A stretch of 64,000 bases of DNA from PALSA-278 sp963760285 (GTDB lineage Bacteria > Acidobacteriota > Terriglobia > Acidiferrales > UBA7541): contig CAVXCI010000001.1 in NCBI GenBank assembly GCA_963760285.1, forward strand, positions 2,108,001 to 2,172,000, read 5' to 3'. The notes below the pieces were generated by a model that did no database searches, was not told where the DNA came from, and saw only the letters and a list, made by a program, of their open reading frames with translations. Both the position numbers and the translations under genes were made by a program. Within the stretch, counting starts at the first letter, position 1, and each line of letters opens with the position of its first letter. Below, piece by piece: positions 17,647 through 26,563 of the stretch.

Positions 17647-18426
17647 GTGCGGATTGTAATCGATAGCAACCAGCTCGTTTCGTTCCTCGACAAAATAGAC
17701 CGAACTGATGCATACCAGCGAGTCACGTTGGCACCATACGTGTTTGTCGACGTGATGCTGCACCCGCACGCGCAGAAGTTGATAACACGATTGCGATCTT
17801 TCGACATTCTGGTTGGCCATGAGCCTTCGGATGCCTTGGCGGGGATCGCTGGACTTGACGAAGAAGATATACGCGCCTTCACACCCTACAACGGGGAGTT
17901 CGAACTGCCGATTCGCCTAACCCGCAAAGATGTTTCAATAGCGCAGAATGTTAAGGAGAGGCACCGAGTGTTCGGGGCAAACATGTTCAATCGCGCCCAG
18001 CTTTTCCGCAACCATCTGAGAAATGAGGGTCTGAAGGACAAGTTCTCCGGCTTTTCGGAGGCACTTGAATTACTGGGGCCGTCCTTCTTCCAGTCGTTCG
18101 TATTCAACTCAATTTCCTACAAGGGCTCAAGACCACTCACGGTGTCTGACGAAAAGACGCTATACACCGCGGTGATGGATAATCGTTATTTCTCTCGGTA
18201 CTTTAGAATGATCTTCTTCTACATAATCAGCTATTCACGGATGTGGAAGAATCAAACACAGAATTTTGATCCCTCCGATCGTGTTGACGACTGGACTGAT
18301 ATCACTCTGCCCTTCTATGCGGCCGACGGCGATATCATCTTAACTGCGGACAAAAAGCTTCGGGCCGCGATCGGGGCGGTTGAGGCTTCGGACGCCGTCC
18401 ATGTGAGGACGGCTCAGGAACTCTAG
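17647..18426 (+). CDS. PIN-like domain protein, unknown function
   Basis: Predicted 259-residue protein, GTG start with AAAGG upstream. The N-terminal strand MRIVIDSNQLVSFLD and the C-terminal segment YAADGDIILTADKKLRAAI resemble the first and last catalytic strands of PIN nucleases, where conserved aspartates bind Mg2+ or Mn2+; the middle contains a long helical insert (residues 80-200) with no known domain. The overall length is greater than a VapC toxin (about 130). There is no adjacent antitoxin-like gene, so it may be a stand-alone RNase-like protein or an accessory immunity-type gene. Its codon use is AT-richer than its neighbours, suggesting transfer. Confidence 0.55.
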   Translation: MRIVIDSNQLVSFLDKIDRTDAYQRVTLAPYVFVDVMLHPHAQKLITRLRSFDILVGHEPSDALAGIAGLDEEDIRAFTPYNGEFELPIRLTRKDVSIAQNVKERHRVFGANMFNRAQLFRNHLRNEGLKDKFSGFSEALELLGPSFFQSFVFNSISYKGSRPLTVSDEKTLYTAVMDNRYFSRYFRMIFFYIISYSRMWKNQTQNFDPSDRVDDWTDITLPFYAADGDIILTADKKLRAAIGAVEASDAVHVRTAQEL

Positions 18427-19048
18427 CCCTTTAACTTGTTAGGCTGGACTGAACTGTTTGTTTCCAGGACTCGCCCCGACCTGCTCTCCGAGTTCACGGC
18501 ACAGAGCTAAGGACTATTCCCGCGTAGCGCGTCGAGAATCGATCGGGAATATGCGCGGGCAGCGGTTCAACGGTTGCCCAGCAGTCCTAATGGCGATGCC
18601 GCCGCATGGGCTCTCCGCGCGCATTCAGCGTTACAGAAGCTGCTGTTGATTTTTTCCGCGAAATTCTGACAATCGGTCAGAACTATGCCCAGACGGCGGG
18701 AACAGGCGCAAAATGGCGATTTCTAATCGCTACACTTTTTACAGTCGCAAAACGCTAACTCCCGCGAAATCAACCACATCCACATTTCTAATCGCTACAC
18801 TTTTGGCCTCTTAATTTTCGTCGCATTTCACCCCCCAAAAACCCGTTTTCCCCGCCCAGGTTCGAGCGTCCGCCGCACATGGCAGGACGCGGCTGGCCCG
18901 CGGCGGCCAGATTTCATGTTCCTCGCCAGGAATGGAAGCTGCTTCGCGGCGCCAGCCCGCGGCCGGTTGTGATGCGGCGCCGCGGATTCGCCGTTGAGAA
19001 TATCCACAAGCAAGCCCATAATTTGCATGGGCAAGTAAAGGAGAACCT
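18427..19048. other. Non-coding region, 622 bp, with direct repeats
   Basis: No gene is supported. One open frame (18458-18649) has no start signal and no family resemblance. The stretch between 18650 and 18810 is AT-richer and carries two copies of a 21-bp repeat. Downstream of 18810 composition returns to GC-rich, and the zwf leader ORF starts at 19049. Confidence 0.5.
18719..18804. repeat. Pair of 21-bp direct repeats
   Basis: Two exact copies of a 21-bp sequence with core CTAATCGCTACACTTTT occupy 18719-18739 and 18784-18804, 65 bp apart start to start. The first copy also forms a small inverted repeat, GCGATT-TCT-AATCGC. I saw no other copy elsewhere in the window. Possible readings are a transposon end with tandem transposase sites, or a regulatory site pair. 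Confidence 0.7.
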
Positions 19049-19234
19049 ATGATGCGCGCGGGAATTGCATTGGTGCGAGGGTGGGTTGCGCTGGATGGGC
19101 AGACGATGAAATTGCCGCGTGGCTCGCGGCGCGAAGCAGCGGACTCCGGCGCGCGCCAACTGAACCCTGGAGATGACTACGCCAAATTCATAATTCCTCC
19201 GGCAAGCGCCGCCAGGAATGGAGCCGCCCGATGA
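19049..19234 (+). CDS. Small leader ORF coupled to zwf (hypothetical)
   Basis: 61-codon open frame with an excellent ribosome-binding site (AAAGGAG, five bases before ATG). It ends at a TGA overlapping the zwf ATG (ATGA at 19231-19234). The predicted peptide is basic (many Arg and Lys), hydrophilic in its second half, and matches no family I know. The strong start signal and exact stop/start overlap suggest it is translated and may couple or regulate zwf translation; it could instead be a fortuitous leader. Confidence 0.45.
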   Translation: MMRAGIALVRGWVALDGQTMKLPRGSRREAADSGARQLNPGDDYAKFIIPPASAARNGAAR

Positions 19235-20631
19235 AAACCTCGCACTCTGACACGCTGGTGGTCTTTGGCGTGACCGGCGACCTGGCCCATAAGATGGTCT
19301 TCCCGGCGCTTTACGCGATGGTGAAACATGGCGCGCTCAAGGTCCCGGTAATCGGCGTGGCCCTGCCGAACTGGAGTCTGGATCGTCTGCGCAAACGCAT
19401 CACCGACAGCATCAAGCGATCCGGGGGAATTGATGACCGGCGCGCCTTCCGCCAACTGCTGTCCCTGTTCAAGTATGTGAGTGGCAATTACAATGATCCG
19501 GCCACGTTCGCGGCAATAAGAAAGAGCCTGGGCGGCGCCCGGCGGCCCGCCTACTACCTGGCCATCCCGCCATCGCTCTTTAAGACGGTGATCGAAGGGC
19601 TTGGCGCGGCGAACCTGGCCAAGAATGCGCGCGTCATTGTCGAAAAGCCGTTCGGACGCGACCTGCCCTCCGCGCGCGAGCTCAACCGCGCCGCGCTCAA
19701 GGTGTTTCCGGAAGATTCGATCTTCCGCATAGACCACTTCCTCGGAAAAGAGGCCATCATGAATATCCTCTATTTCCGGTTCGCCAACTCGTTCCTGGAG
19801 CCCATCTGGAACCGCAACTATGTGGCCAGTGTCCAGATAACCATGTCCGAGGATTTCGGCGTGAAGAAGCGCGGCGCGTTTTACGAAACCGCCGGCTGCC
19901 TGCGCGACGTGGTGGAGAACCATCTGTTCCAGGTCATCGCGCTCCTGGCCATGGAGCCGCCAGCCGACAGGGATTTTGGAGCCGTGCATACCGAGCAGGC
20001 CAAGGTCTTTGAAGCGATGCGGCCGCTCAAATCCCGCGATTTGGTGCGCGGGCAATATGCCGGCTACCGGAAAGAACCGCACGTGGCGAAGAAGTCCGAC
20101 GTGGAGACTTTCTGCGCGCTGCGCCTATTCATAGACTCGTGGCGATGGCAGGGAGTGCCGTGGTACGTCCGCGCCGGCAAGAATCTGCCCAATACCGCGA
20201 CGGAGGTGCTGGTGGAGCTAAAGGCGCCGCCGCAGAGACTTTTCGCCGACTCGGCGCCGGCGACCGGCCCGGCGAACTACCTGCGCTTCCGGATATCTCC
20301 CAAAACGGCCGTCGCCCTTGCCGCTCGCATCAAACACCCCGGCGAGGAGTTCGTGGGGGACCTGCGAGAGCTTTACCTGTTCGAAGAACAGCCGGGCGAG
20401 GAACCTCCCTACGAGCGGCTGCTGGGCGACGCCATGATTGGCGATGGAGCGCTCTTCGCTCGTGAAGACGCGGTCGAAGCGGCCTGGGCGGTCGTCGAGC
20501 CAGTCCGTAAGAACCACCACCGAGTGCTTCCCTACAAGCGGCGCACCTGGGGCCCGAAGGAATCTGACGCGCTCATCGCTCCAAACGGTCCCTGGCACAA
20601 TCCCAAACCCAAAGAGGCCGCGGAATGTTGA
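19231..20631 (+). CDS. zwf: Glucose-6-phosphate 1-dehydrogenase
   Basis: Zwf, 466 residues, oxidises glucose-6-phosphate to 6-phosphogluconolactone with NAD(P)+. The dinucleotide-binding GVTGDLAHKM is at the N terminus, and the family signature RIDHFLGKE, with its catalytic His, is at about residues 168-176. EKPFGRDLPSA and the C-terminal AGKNLPNTATEV region match the family. Its start overlaps the leader ORF at 19049 and has GGAG seven bases upstream. ackA follows at 125 bp on the same strand. It provides the entry to the pentose phosphate route feeding phosphoketolase encoded a few kb away. Confidence 0.96.
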   Translation: MKTSHSDTLVVFGVTGDLAHKMVFPALYAMVKHGALKVPVIGVALPNWSLDRLRKRITDSIKRSGGIDDRRAFRQLLSLFKYVSGNYNDPATFAAIRKSLGGARRPAYYLAIPPSLFKTVIEGLGAANLAKNARVIVEKPFGRDLPSARELNRAALKVFPEDSIFRIDHFLGKEAIMNILYFRFANSFLEPIWNRNYVASVQITMSEDFGVKKRGAFYETAGCLRDVVENHLFQVIALLAMEPPADRDFGAVHTEQAKVFEAMRPLKSRDLVRGQYAGYRKEPHVAKKSDVETFCALRLFIDSWRWQGVPWYVRAGKNLPNTATEVLVELKAPPQRLFADSAPATGPANYLRFRISPKTAVALAARIKHPGEEFVGDLRELYLFEEQPGEEPPYERLLGDAMIGDGALFAREDAVEAAWAVVEPVRKNHHRVLPYKRRTWGPKESDALIAPNGPWHNPKPKEAAEC

Positions 20632-20755
20632 GCCGGCCGCGGCCGAGCTTCCAGTTCGTTCTGATTGCAGCACGCCACGCACCACACCAGGCCGTTATTC
20701 TGGAATGATGAAATGGGCGTAAGGTCAGCGGACGGGGATTTGGCGTGAAGGCGCT

Positions 20756-21973
20756 ATGAACATACTGGCCCTCAACAGCGGATCTTCCTCGATCAAATTC
20801 TCGATGTTCGACTCCGGGTCTGGGCAGAGCCTCACTCAGCCGGCGCCCCTATTCGACGGAGAGTTGAGCGAGATCGGCGGTCCAGACGCCAAACTTGAAC
20901 TTCGGGGAGCGGATGGGACGAAACTGAGTGGCGGAGGATCCGCGTCGAAGGCGAAGACGCAGACGGAAGCGATCCGGCTGGTTCTGGACGCGGTGTGCGC
21001 GCCGCGGATGCCGACAGTGCAGGCGGTGGGATATCGCGTGGTGCATCCCGGGCCGAAGCTGGACAAACATCAGAGGATAACCGCGCCGGTGCTGAGAGAC
21101 ATTGAGGAGGCGGTGGCTTTCGCTCCGCTGCATGATCCCGCCGCGATCGTGGCCATTCACGAAGGAATGGCGCGATTTTCAAATGTTTCGCACTACGCCT
21201 GCTTCGATACCGTTTTTCACCAGACCATGCCCGAGGAGGCCACTACTTATCCGCTGCCACGGGCGTACCGTGAAAAAGGCGTTCGGCGGTATGGATTCCA
21301 CGGGCTGAGTTGCGAGTCCATTGTGCGGCAGATGCGCGCGAATGGCGTCGCGCTCCCGAAGCGCATGGTGATTGCGCACCTGGGCAGTGGATGCAGTGTC
21401 ACGGCGTTGGTGGATGGCCGCTCCGTGGACACGACCATGGGCCTAACGCCGACCGGCGGAGTGGTGATGGGAACGCGCCCCGGCGATCTGGATCCCGGGC
21501 TGCTTCTGTACCTGCTGCGGCAGGAGAAAAGCGGCAAGGACGGCGAGATTTCGGCGGTAGAGACGATGTTGAACAAAGAATCGGGAATGGTGGCGCTGAG
21601 CGGAATGCCGAACGATGTGAAAGCCGTGCGGAAGGCGGCGGCGAAGGGCGACGCGCAGGCCTCGCTGGCGCTGAAGGTATTCACGCGAAGTGTGACCAAG
21701 GCCATCGGCGGGTTCTGCTGGCTGCTGGGTGGTCTGGATGCGATTGTGTTTGCGGGGGGGATCGGCGAAAACGATGCGCTTACACGCACCGAGATACTCG
21801 CGAATCTTCAGGGAATGGGGATTGCAATTGTTTCCGCGCTGAATGGGATTGCGGAGCACGGCGCCCGGCGGATCAGCGCATCGGATGAAAAGACGGCGGT
21901 GCTGGTCGTTCCCGCCCAGGAAGATCTCATGATCGCCGTGCATGTGGCCCGCATGGCTCGGTCAGACGATTAG
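20756..21973 (+). CDS. ackA: Acetate kinase (acetate/propionate family)
   Basis: AckA, 405 residues, interconverts acetyl-phosphate + ADP and acetate + ATP. N-terminal NSGSSSIKF, the substrate-binding YRVVHPG, the adenosine-binding HLGSGCS and DTTMGLTPTGG, and GGIGEND near the C terminus are all visible. It converges on the pgm/xfp operon, 87 bp away. Together with phosphoketolase it completes a route from xylulose-5-phosphate or fructose-6-phosphate to acetate and ATP. AAGG lies four bases upstream of the ATG. Confidence 0.95.
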   Translation: MNILALNSGSSSIKFSMFDSGSGQSLTQPAPLFDGELSEIGGPDAKLELRGADGTKLSGGGSASKAKTQTEAIRLVLDAVCAPRMPTVQAVGYRVVHPGPKLDKHQRITAPVLRDIEEAVAFAPLHDPAAIVAIHEGMARFSNVSHYACFDTVFHQTMPEEATTYPLPRAYREKGVRRYGFHGLSCESIVRQMRANGVALPKRMVIAHLGSGCSVTALVDGRSVDTTMGLTPTGGVVMGTRPGDLDPGLLLYLLRQEKSGKDGEISAVETMLNKESGMVALSGMPNDVKAVRKAAAKGDAQASLALKVFTRSVTKAIGGFCWLLGGLDAIVFAGGIGENDALTRTEILANLQGMGIAIVSALNGIAEHGARRISASDEKTAVLVVPAQEDLMIAVHVARMARSDD

Positions 21974-22060
21974 CTCAGGCGATGGACAGCCGTTGACACG
22001 GGATTTGCGCGGGGCATCCCGCTTCGAATCGCATCATTTGTTTCCCCGGCTTGGCGAAGT

Positions 22061-23719
22061 TTACGAACCCGAGGCCGGCGCGGTAAATGCCTTGCCAACG
22101 ATAGTCTGCGCCTCTGCCTCAATTTTTTGGAGATGGTCCTGGCCGGCGAAACTTTCGGCGTAGATTTTGTAGATAGCCTCGGTGCCGGAAGGACGCGCGG
22201 CGAACCACCCGCTTTTGGCGACAACCTTGACGCCGCCAATCGAGATGCCATCTCCGGGCGCGTTGGTCAGAACAGCCAGGATTTTCTCGCCAGCCAGATC
22301 GGAAACCTGGATGCTTCCCTTGGTGATTTTTTCGAGCATCATCTTCTGCTGGGTGGTGGCGGGCGCTTCGGTCCGGTCATAAAGTGGATCGCCAAGGTCT
22401 TTCGTGAGTTCCTTGTAAATCTCTCCGGGATCCTTGTGCATTTTGGCGGTAATCTCCGCCGCCAGCAACGCGGCGATGATGCCGTCCTTATCCGTGGTCC
22501 ACACAGCGCCGTCACGGCGCAAAAATGACGAGCCGGCGCTTTCCTCGCCCGCAAAGCCGAGATGGCCGTGCAACAGGCCATCCACGAAAAACTTGAAACC
22601 CACGGGAACTTCGTAAAGCTTCCTGCCGAGTGTGGCCGTGACGCGATCAATCATGCTGCTGCTGACCACCGTCTTTCCTACCGCGGCATCCTTGCCCCAC
22701 TGAGGACGATTGGCAAACAAATAATGGATGCAAACCGCCAGGTAGTGGTTGGGAGCCAGCAGTCCCGTGCTCCTGGTGACAATTCCATGCCGGTCATGAT
22801 CCGTGTCGCAGGCAAAAGCGACATCGAACTTGTCCTTCAAGGCGATGAGAGACTGCATTGCGTACGGCGACGAGGGATCCATGCGAATCCGGCCATCCCA
22901 GTCGAGGGTCATGAAGCGGAAAGTGGGATCGACAATATCATTTACAACTTTGAGATTGAGGCCATAGCGCTCGGCGATGGGTTGCCAGTAATGCACGCCA
23001 GCCCCGCCCAATGGATCAACTCCCAACGTGATCCCGGAGTTGCGGACAGCCTCCATATCAATGACGTTTTGAAGGTCCTGGACATAGGCTGTCCGGTAGT
23101 CGTGCCTGTGCGTCGTGGGGGACGAAAGAGCCTTTTCGATGGGCATGCGCTTGACGCCGCTGAGATTTTTTGTGAGGAACTCATTGGCTCGCGCTTCGAT
23201 CCAGGAGGTGACTTCCTCTTCCGCCGGACCCCCATGAGGCGGGTTGTACTTGAAGCCACCCGATTCAGGAGGGTTATGAGAGGGGGTGATCACAATGCCG
23301 TCGGAAAGAGCGGCTTGGCGGCCATGGTTGTACGTGAGAATGGCATGTGAAATGACAGGCGTGGGTGTGTAGTCATCCTTTTCCGCCAGCATTACATCGG
23401 CGTTGTTTGCGGCCAGGACCTCGAGCGCGCTCGCCATGGCCGGCTGCGAGAGCGCGTGCGTATCAATCCCCAGAAAGAGCGGCCCATCGATTCCGCGTTT
23501 CCGCCGGTACAAGCAAATGGCCTGGGTGATGGCCAGAATGTGCCATTCGTTGAAGGACCGGTCGAAAGATGAGCCTCTGTGGCCGGACGTGCCAAAGACG
23601 ACGCGCTGCTCTGGAGCGCGAGGATCTGGCCGCTCCTCATAGTAGGCGGTAATCAACTTCGGCACGTCAACGAGGTCAGAAGCTTTCGCCAATTGACCGG
23701 CCCTGGGGTTTATCTTCAT
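22061..23719 (-). CDS. pgm: Phosphoglucomutase (alpha-D-glucose phosphate-specific)
   Basis: Pgm, 552 residues, interconverts glucose-1-phosphate and glucose-6-phosphate. The catalytic phosphoserine loop ITPSHNPPESGG, the metal-binding DTDHDRHG, the sugar-binding GEESAG and the phosphate-binding RPSGTE near the C terminus are present in order. The start at 23719 gives the usual N terminus (MKINPRAG...) and leaves 32 bp after the xfp stop; the open frame extends 39 codons further and overlaps xfp, which is unlikely to be used. It is the last gene of the minus-strand run that begins with the P-type ATPase. Confidence 0.96.
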   Translation of the reverse strand: MKINPRAGQLAKASDLVDVPKLITAYYEERPDPRAPEQRVVFGTSGHRGSSFDRSFNEWHILAITQAICLYRRKRGIDGPLFLGIDTHALSQPAMASALEVLAANNADVMLAEKDDYTPTPVISHAILTYNHGRQAALSDGIVITPSHNPPESGGFKYNPPHGGPAEEEVTSWIEARANEFLTKNLSGVKRMPIEKALSSPTTHRHDYRTAYVQDLQNVIDMEAVRNSGITLGVDPLGGAGVHYWQPIAERYGLNLKVVNDIVDPTFRFMTLDWDGRIRMDPSSPYAMQSLIALKDKFDVAFACDTDHDRHGIVTRSTGLLAPNHYLAVCIHYLFANRPQWGKDAAVGKTVVSSSMIDRVTATLGRKLYEVPVGFKFFVDGLLHGHLGFAGEESAGSSFLRRDGAVWTTDKDGIIAALLAAEITAKMHKDPGEIYKELTKDLGDPLYDRTEAPATTQQKMMLEKITKGSIQVSDLAGEKILAVLTNAPGDGISIGGVKVVAKSGWFAARPSGTEAIYKIYAESFAGQDHLQKIEAEAQTIVGKAFTAPASGS

Positions 23720-23751
23720 TTCCGTCCGCGTCCCATCAGGCTTTTCCTCAT

Positions 23752-26340
23752 TTAGCTGTCGCTGAACAAGTTTCGGCTGGGTTGTCCTTTGGCCAGCGGC
23801 GGAGGAGCGCCCGGCTCCTGGAAATCGGCGGTCCATCGCCAGTTCCTTATTTCCGGCATATCTTGCAGATGCTCCCGAATATAGTCGTGGTGTTCGTACA
23901 GCTTCCCGTTGAACATGTCGATGGCGTCCGAAGCCTGGGAGCGCAGCCGCGGGACATATTTCAGCGCGTCAATGGCCAGATGGAAGCGGCTCATCTGATT
24001 CAATACCACCATGTCGAATGGCGTTGTGGTGGTGCCGTGATCCGTATAGCCGCGCACATGGAAGCGGCTTTCATGGGAGCGCCCGTGAACCATGGTGTGA
24101 ATAAGCCAGCGATTGTTGTGAAAAGCGAAGATGACCGGCGCGTCCTTGGTGAAGAGCGCTTCGAAAGACATGTTGTCCATCCCGTGCGGATGGTCATCCG
24201 GCATCATCAGAACGCTCAAGTCCACCACATTGACAACGCGCACCTTAATGCCGGGAACATGCTTCTGCAAAAGCCATGACGTCGCGCATATCTCGATGGT
24301 GGGCACGTCACCCGCGCATGCCAGCACCACATCCGGTTCTCCGCCTCCGTCGTTGGTCGCAAATTTCCACGTCGACGCGCCTCGCGAACAATGTTCGAGA
24401 GCCTCGTCCATGTTCAGCCACTGCAGTTGCGGCTGCTTGCCACAGGTGACTACGTTGACGTAGTTGCGGCTCCGCAGGCAATGATCGAAGACGCTCAGCA
24501 GGCAGTTGCTGTCCGGGGGATAGTACACCCGGATGGTTTCGCTCCGGCGCGCCAGCGCATTATCCACAAATCCGGTGGCCTGGTGGCTGAAGCCGTTGTG
24601 ATCATTTCGCCACGCATGACTTGTGAGCAGAACGTTCAGGGATGCGAGCGGTCTGCGCCACGGATAATCGCGGCATTGCTCCATCCATTTGGCGTGTTGC
24701 GTCAGCATGGAGTCCACCACCTGCGCGAAAGCTTCGTAGGAGGACCACATGCCATGCCGCCCGGTCAGCAGATAACCCTCCAGCCACCCCTGGCAGCAAT
24801 GTTCGCTCAATACCTCCATGACGCGGCCATCGGGGTTGAGCTGGTCATCAATCGAAACCGTCTCCGCCATAAAGCAACGGTTGGTAGCCTCAAAAACGGA
24901 GTTCAAGCGATTGGAGTTGGTCTCATCGGGGCAGAACATGCGAAAATTCCTTGGATTCAGCTTGAAAATGTCTCTGAAGAAATCTCCGAGTTTTCGCGGA
25001 GCTTCAGCAACCACTTGCCCGGGTCCCGGAATCTCCAGCGCATAATTTGTGAAGTCCGGCAGGTCAAGCGCGGTCAGCAGGCGTCCGCCGTTCACATGAG
25101 GATTTCCTCCCATGCGGCGGTTTCCTGACGGCGCGAGTTCCGCCAATTCATCAATGAATTTTCCCCGGTCATCGAAAAGTTCATGCGGCTTGTAGCTTTT
25201 CATCCAGGCTTCCAGGATTTTGAGATGTTCGGGATTCTCGCGGACCGTTGCGAGAGGGACCTGGTGTGCGCGGAAAGTGCCTTCAATGGGGATTCCATCC
25301 ACTTCTTTCGGGCACGTCCATCCCTTGGGCGTGCGCAGGATGATCATGGGCCAGATCGGCTGCTTCTTGAACCCGGTTTTGCGTGCCTCCCGCTGGATGG
25401 CTCGAATCTCCGCATAGCAATCGTCCAGAGTTCCCGCCAGGAGTTGATGCACCACCGCGGGATCATCGCCTTCGACAAGATAGGGCTTGTAACCGCGGCC
25501 TATATACAGGGCCTTCAAATCCTCGTCGCTGGTGCGCCCCTGAACCGTCGGTCCGGAAATTTTGTAGCCATTGAGGTGCAGAATCGGGAGGACGGCGCCG
25601 TCCCGCACCGGATTGAGGAAGTTGACTGATTTCCAGCTTCCTTCCAGCGGACACGTTTCGGATTCTCCGTCACCGATCACGCAGGCAACGATCAGGCCGG
25701 GATTGTCGAAAGCGGCGCCGAAAGCGTGAACCATCGAATAACCAAGCTCTCCGCCTTCGTGCATGGAATTCGGGACGTGCGGGCCGCAGTGGCTGGGCAC
25801 TCCGCCCGGCGTGGAGAACTTCCTGAAAAGAAGCCGCAAGCCGTTCTCATCCGGCGTGATCTCCGGATGAACCTCGGTATAAGTGCCTTCCAGATAGGAA
25901 CTGGCATTGAGCGACGGACCTCCATGTCCGGGACCGGCGATATAAATAATGTCCGCATCATGCTCTTTGATCAGGCGGTTTAGATGAATGTAAATGAGGT
26001 TTTGTCCCGGCGAAGTTCCCCAGTGTCCCAGCAGCCTTGGTTTGATCTGTTCTTTCCTGAGCGGTTCCCGCAACAAAGGGTTTTCAAAGAGATAAATCTG
26101 GCCGATGCACAGATAGTTGGCGGCGCGCCAATAACGGTTCATCTTGTCGAGCATCTCCGGCGAGAGGGGACCCTTGGGATTCGGCGTTTTCGTTTCCTGG
26201 TGGCCATTAGCCGCAATGGCGGTGGACAAAGCCACGTCGAAGATAAACTTTTCCGGCTTGCCGGCCGGACTCCGGCTCTGGCGGGATGATTTTGAACTGC
26301 TATCCTGATCAGCGTTAATCACTTGCTCTTTCGTGGGCAT
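23752..26340 (-). CDS. xfp: Phosphoketolase (xylulose-5-P/fructose-6-P)
   Basis: Phosphoketolase, 862 residues, a thiamine-diphosphate enzyme that cleaves xylulose-5-phosphate or fructose-6-phosphate with phosphate to acetyl-phosphate. The N-terminal part has RYWRAANYL, HWGTSPGQNL, GPGHGGPSLNA, and the TPP-binding GDGESETCPLEGSWKS (canonical form has Gly or Ala where Cys stands). DLSVLMMPDDHPHGM and AFHNNRWLIHTMVHGR follow in the C-terminal half. AAAAAAGGAG before the ATG is an excellent start signal. The first about 30 residues are Ser-rich. It belongs to the same minus-strand run as pgm and lies just downstream of a gnd remnant. Confidence 0.97.
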   Translation of the reverse strand: MPTKEQVINADQDSSSKSSRQSRSPAGKPEKFIFDVALSTAIAANGHQETKTPNPKGPLSPEMLDKMNRYWRAANYLCIGQIYLFENPLLREPLRKEQIKPRLLGHWGTSPGQNLIYIHLNRLIKEHDADIIYIAGPGHGGPSLNASSYLEGTYTEVHPEITPDENGLRLLFRKFSTPGGVPSHCGPHVPNSMHEGGELGYSMVHAFGAAFDNPGLIVACVIGDGESETCPLEGSWKSVNFLNPVRDGAVLPILHLNGYKISGPTVQGRTSDEDLKALYIGRGYKPYLVEGDDPAVVHQLLAGTLDDCYAEIRAIQREARKTGFKKQPIWPMIILRTPKGWTCPKEVDGIPIEGTFRAHQVPLATVRENPEHLKILEAWMKSYKPHELFDDRGKFIDELAELAPSGNRRMGGNPHVNGGRLLTALDLPDFTNYALEIPGPGQVVAEAPRKLGDFFRDIFKLNPRNFRMFCPDETNSNRLNSVFEATNRCFMAETVSIDDQLNPDGRVMEVLSEHCCQGWLEGYLLTGRHGMWSSYEAFAQVVDSMLTQHAKWMEQCRDYPWRRPLASLNVLLTSHAWRNDHNGFSHQATGFVDNALARRSETIRVYYPPDSNCLLSVFDHCLRSRNYVNVVTCGKQPQLQWLNMDEALEHCSRGASTWKFATNDGGGEPDVVLACAGDVPTIEICATSWLLQKHVPGIKVRVVNVVDLSVLMMPDDHPHGMDNMSFEALFTKDAPVIFAFHNNRWLIHTMVHGRSHESRFHVRGYTDHGTTTTPFDMVVLNQMSRFHLAIDALKYVPRLRSQASDAIDMFNGKLYEHHDYIREHLQDMPEIRNWRWTADFQEPGAPPPLAKGQPSRNLFSDS

Positions 26341-26365
26341 ATTGAATCTCCTTTTTTATTTTTCC

Positions 26366-26390
26366 CCGCTGCGGAAGGGTCCGGCAGCGG
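26366..26390. other. Hairpin between gnd remnant and xfp
   Basis: A 7-bp stem (CCGCTGC/GCAGCGG) with an 11-nt loop. On the plus strand it is followed by TTTTCAATTT, giving it the look of a weak plus-strand terminator. On the minus strand it lies ahead of the A-rich xfp ribosome-binding site, so it could also be a leader structure for xfp. Confidence 0.45.
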
Positions 26391-26393
26391 TTT

Positions 26394-26504
26394 TCAATTT
26401 GCGCTTGCTTGAAGGTCATAAACGACGTACTGGTGGCCAGCCCGCATAAGGCGCCGCACCATGTTGGTTCCCATTCGTCCTAGCCCGAGCATGCCCAGTT
26501 CCAT
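26394..26504 (-). pseudogene. gnd: N-terminal remnant of 6-phosphogluconate dehydrogenase (gnd)
   Basis: A 36-codon frame with a strong ribosome-binding site (AGAAGGAGAATCAC before ATG) encodes the Rossmann start of decarboxylating 6-phosphogluconate dehydrogenase: MELGMLGLGRMGTN, then MVRRLMRAGH and a YVVYD strand, stopping at TGA where the full enzyme would continue for another about 270 residues. The GLGRMG dinucleotide loop and the following helix are those of the Gnd/YqeC type. The rest of the gene is absent, with xfp beginning 53 bp downstream. It is read here as a deletion remnant; translation of a tiny peptide is possible, but no function is implied. Confidence 0.75.
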
Positions 26505-26563
26505 GTGATTCTCCTTCTGCTATAAAAACCGTGACGGCCGCATCTTGCAGACGTCAGATGAAG

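Noticed and set aside
18458..18649. 63-residue plus-strand frame after the PIN-like gene
   Set aside because: Cys- and Arg-rich sequence without start signal, family match or codon preference like the neighbours.
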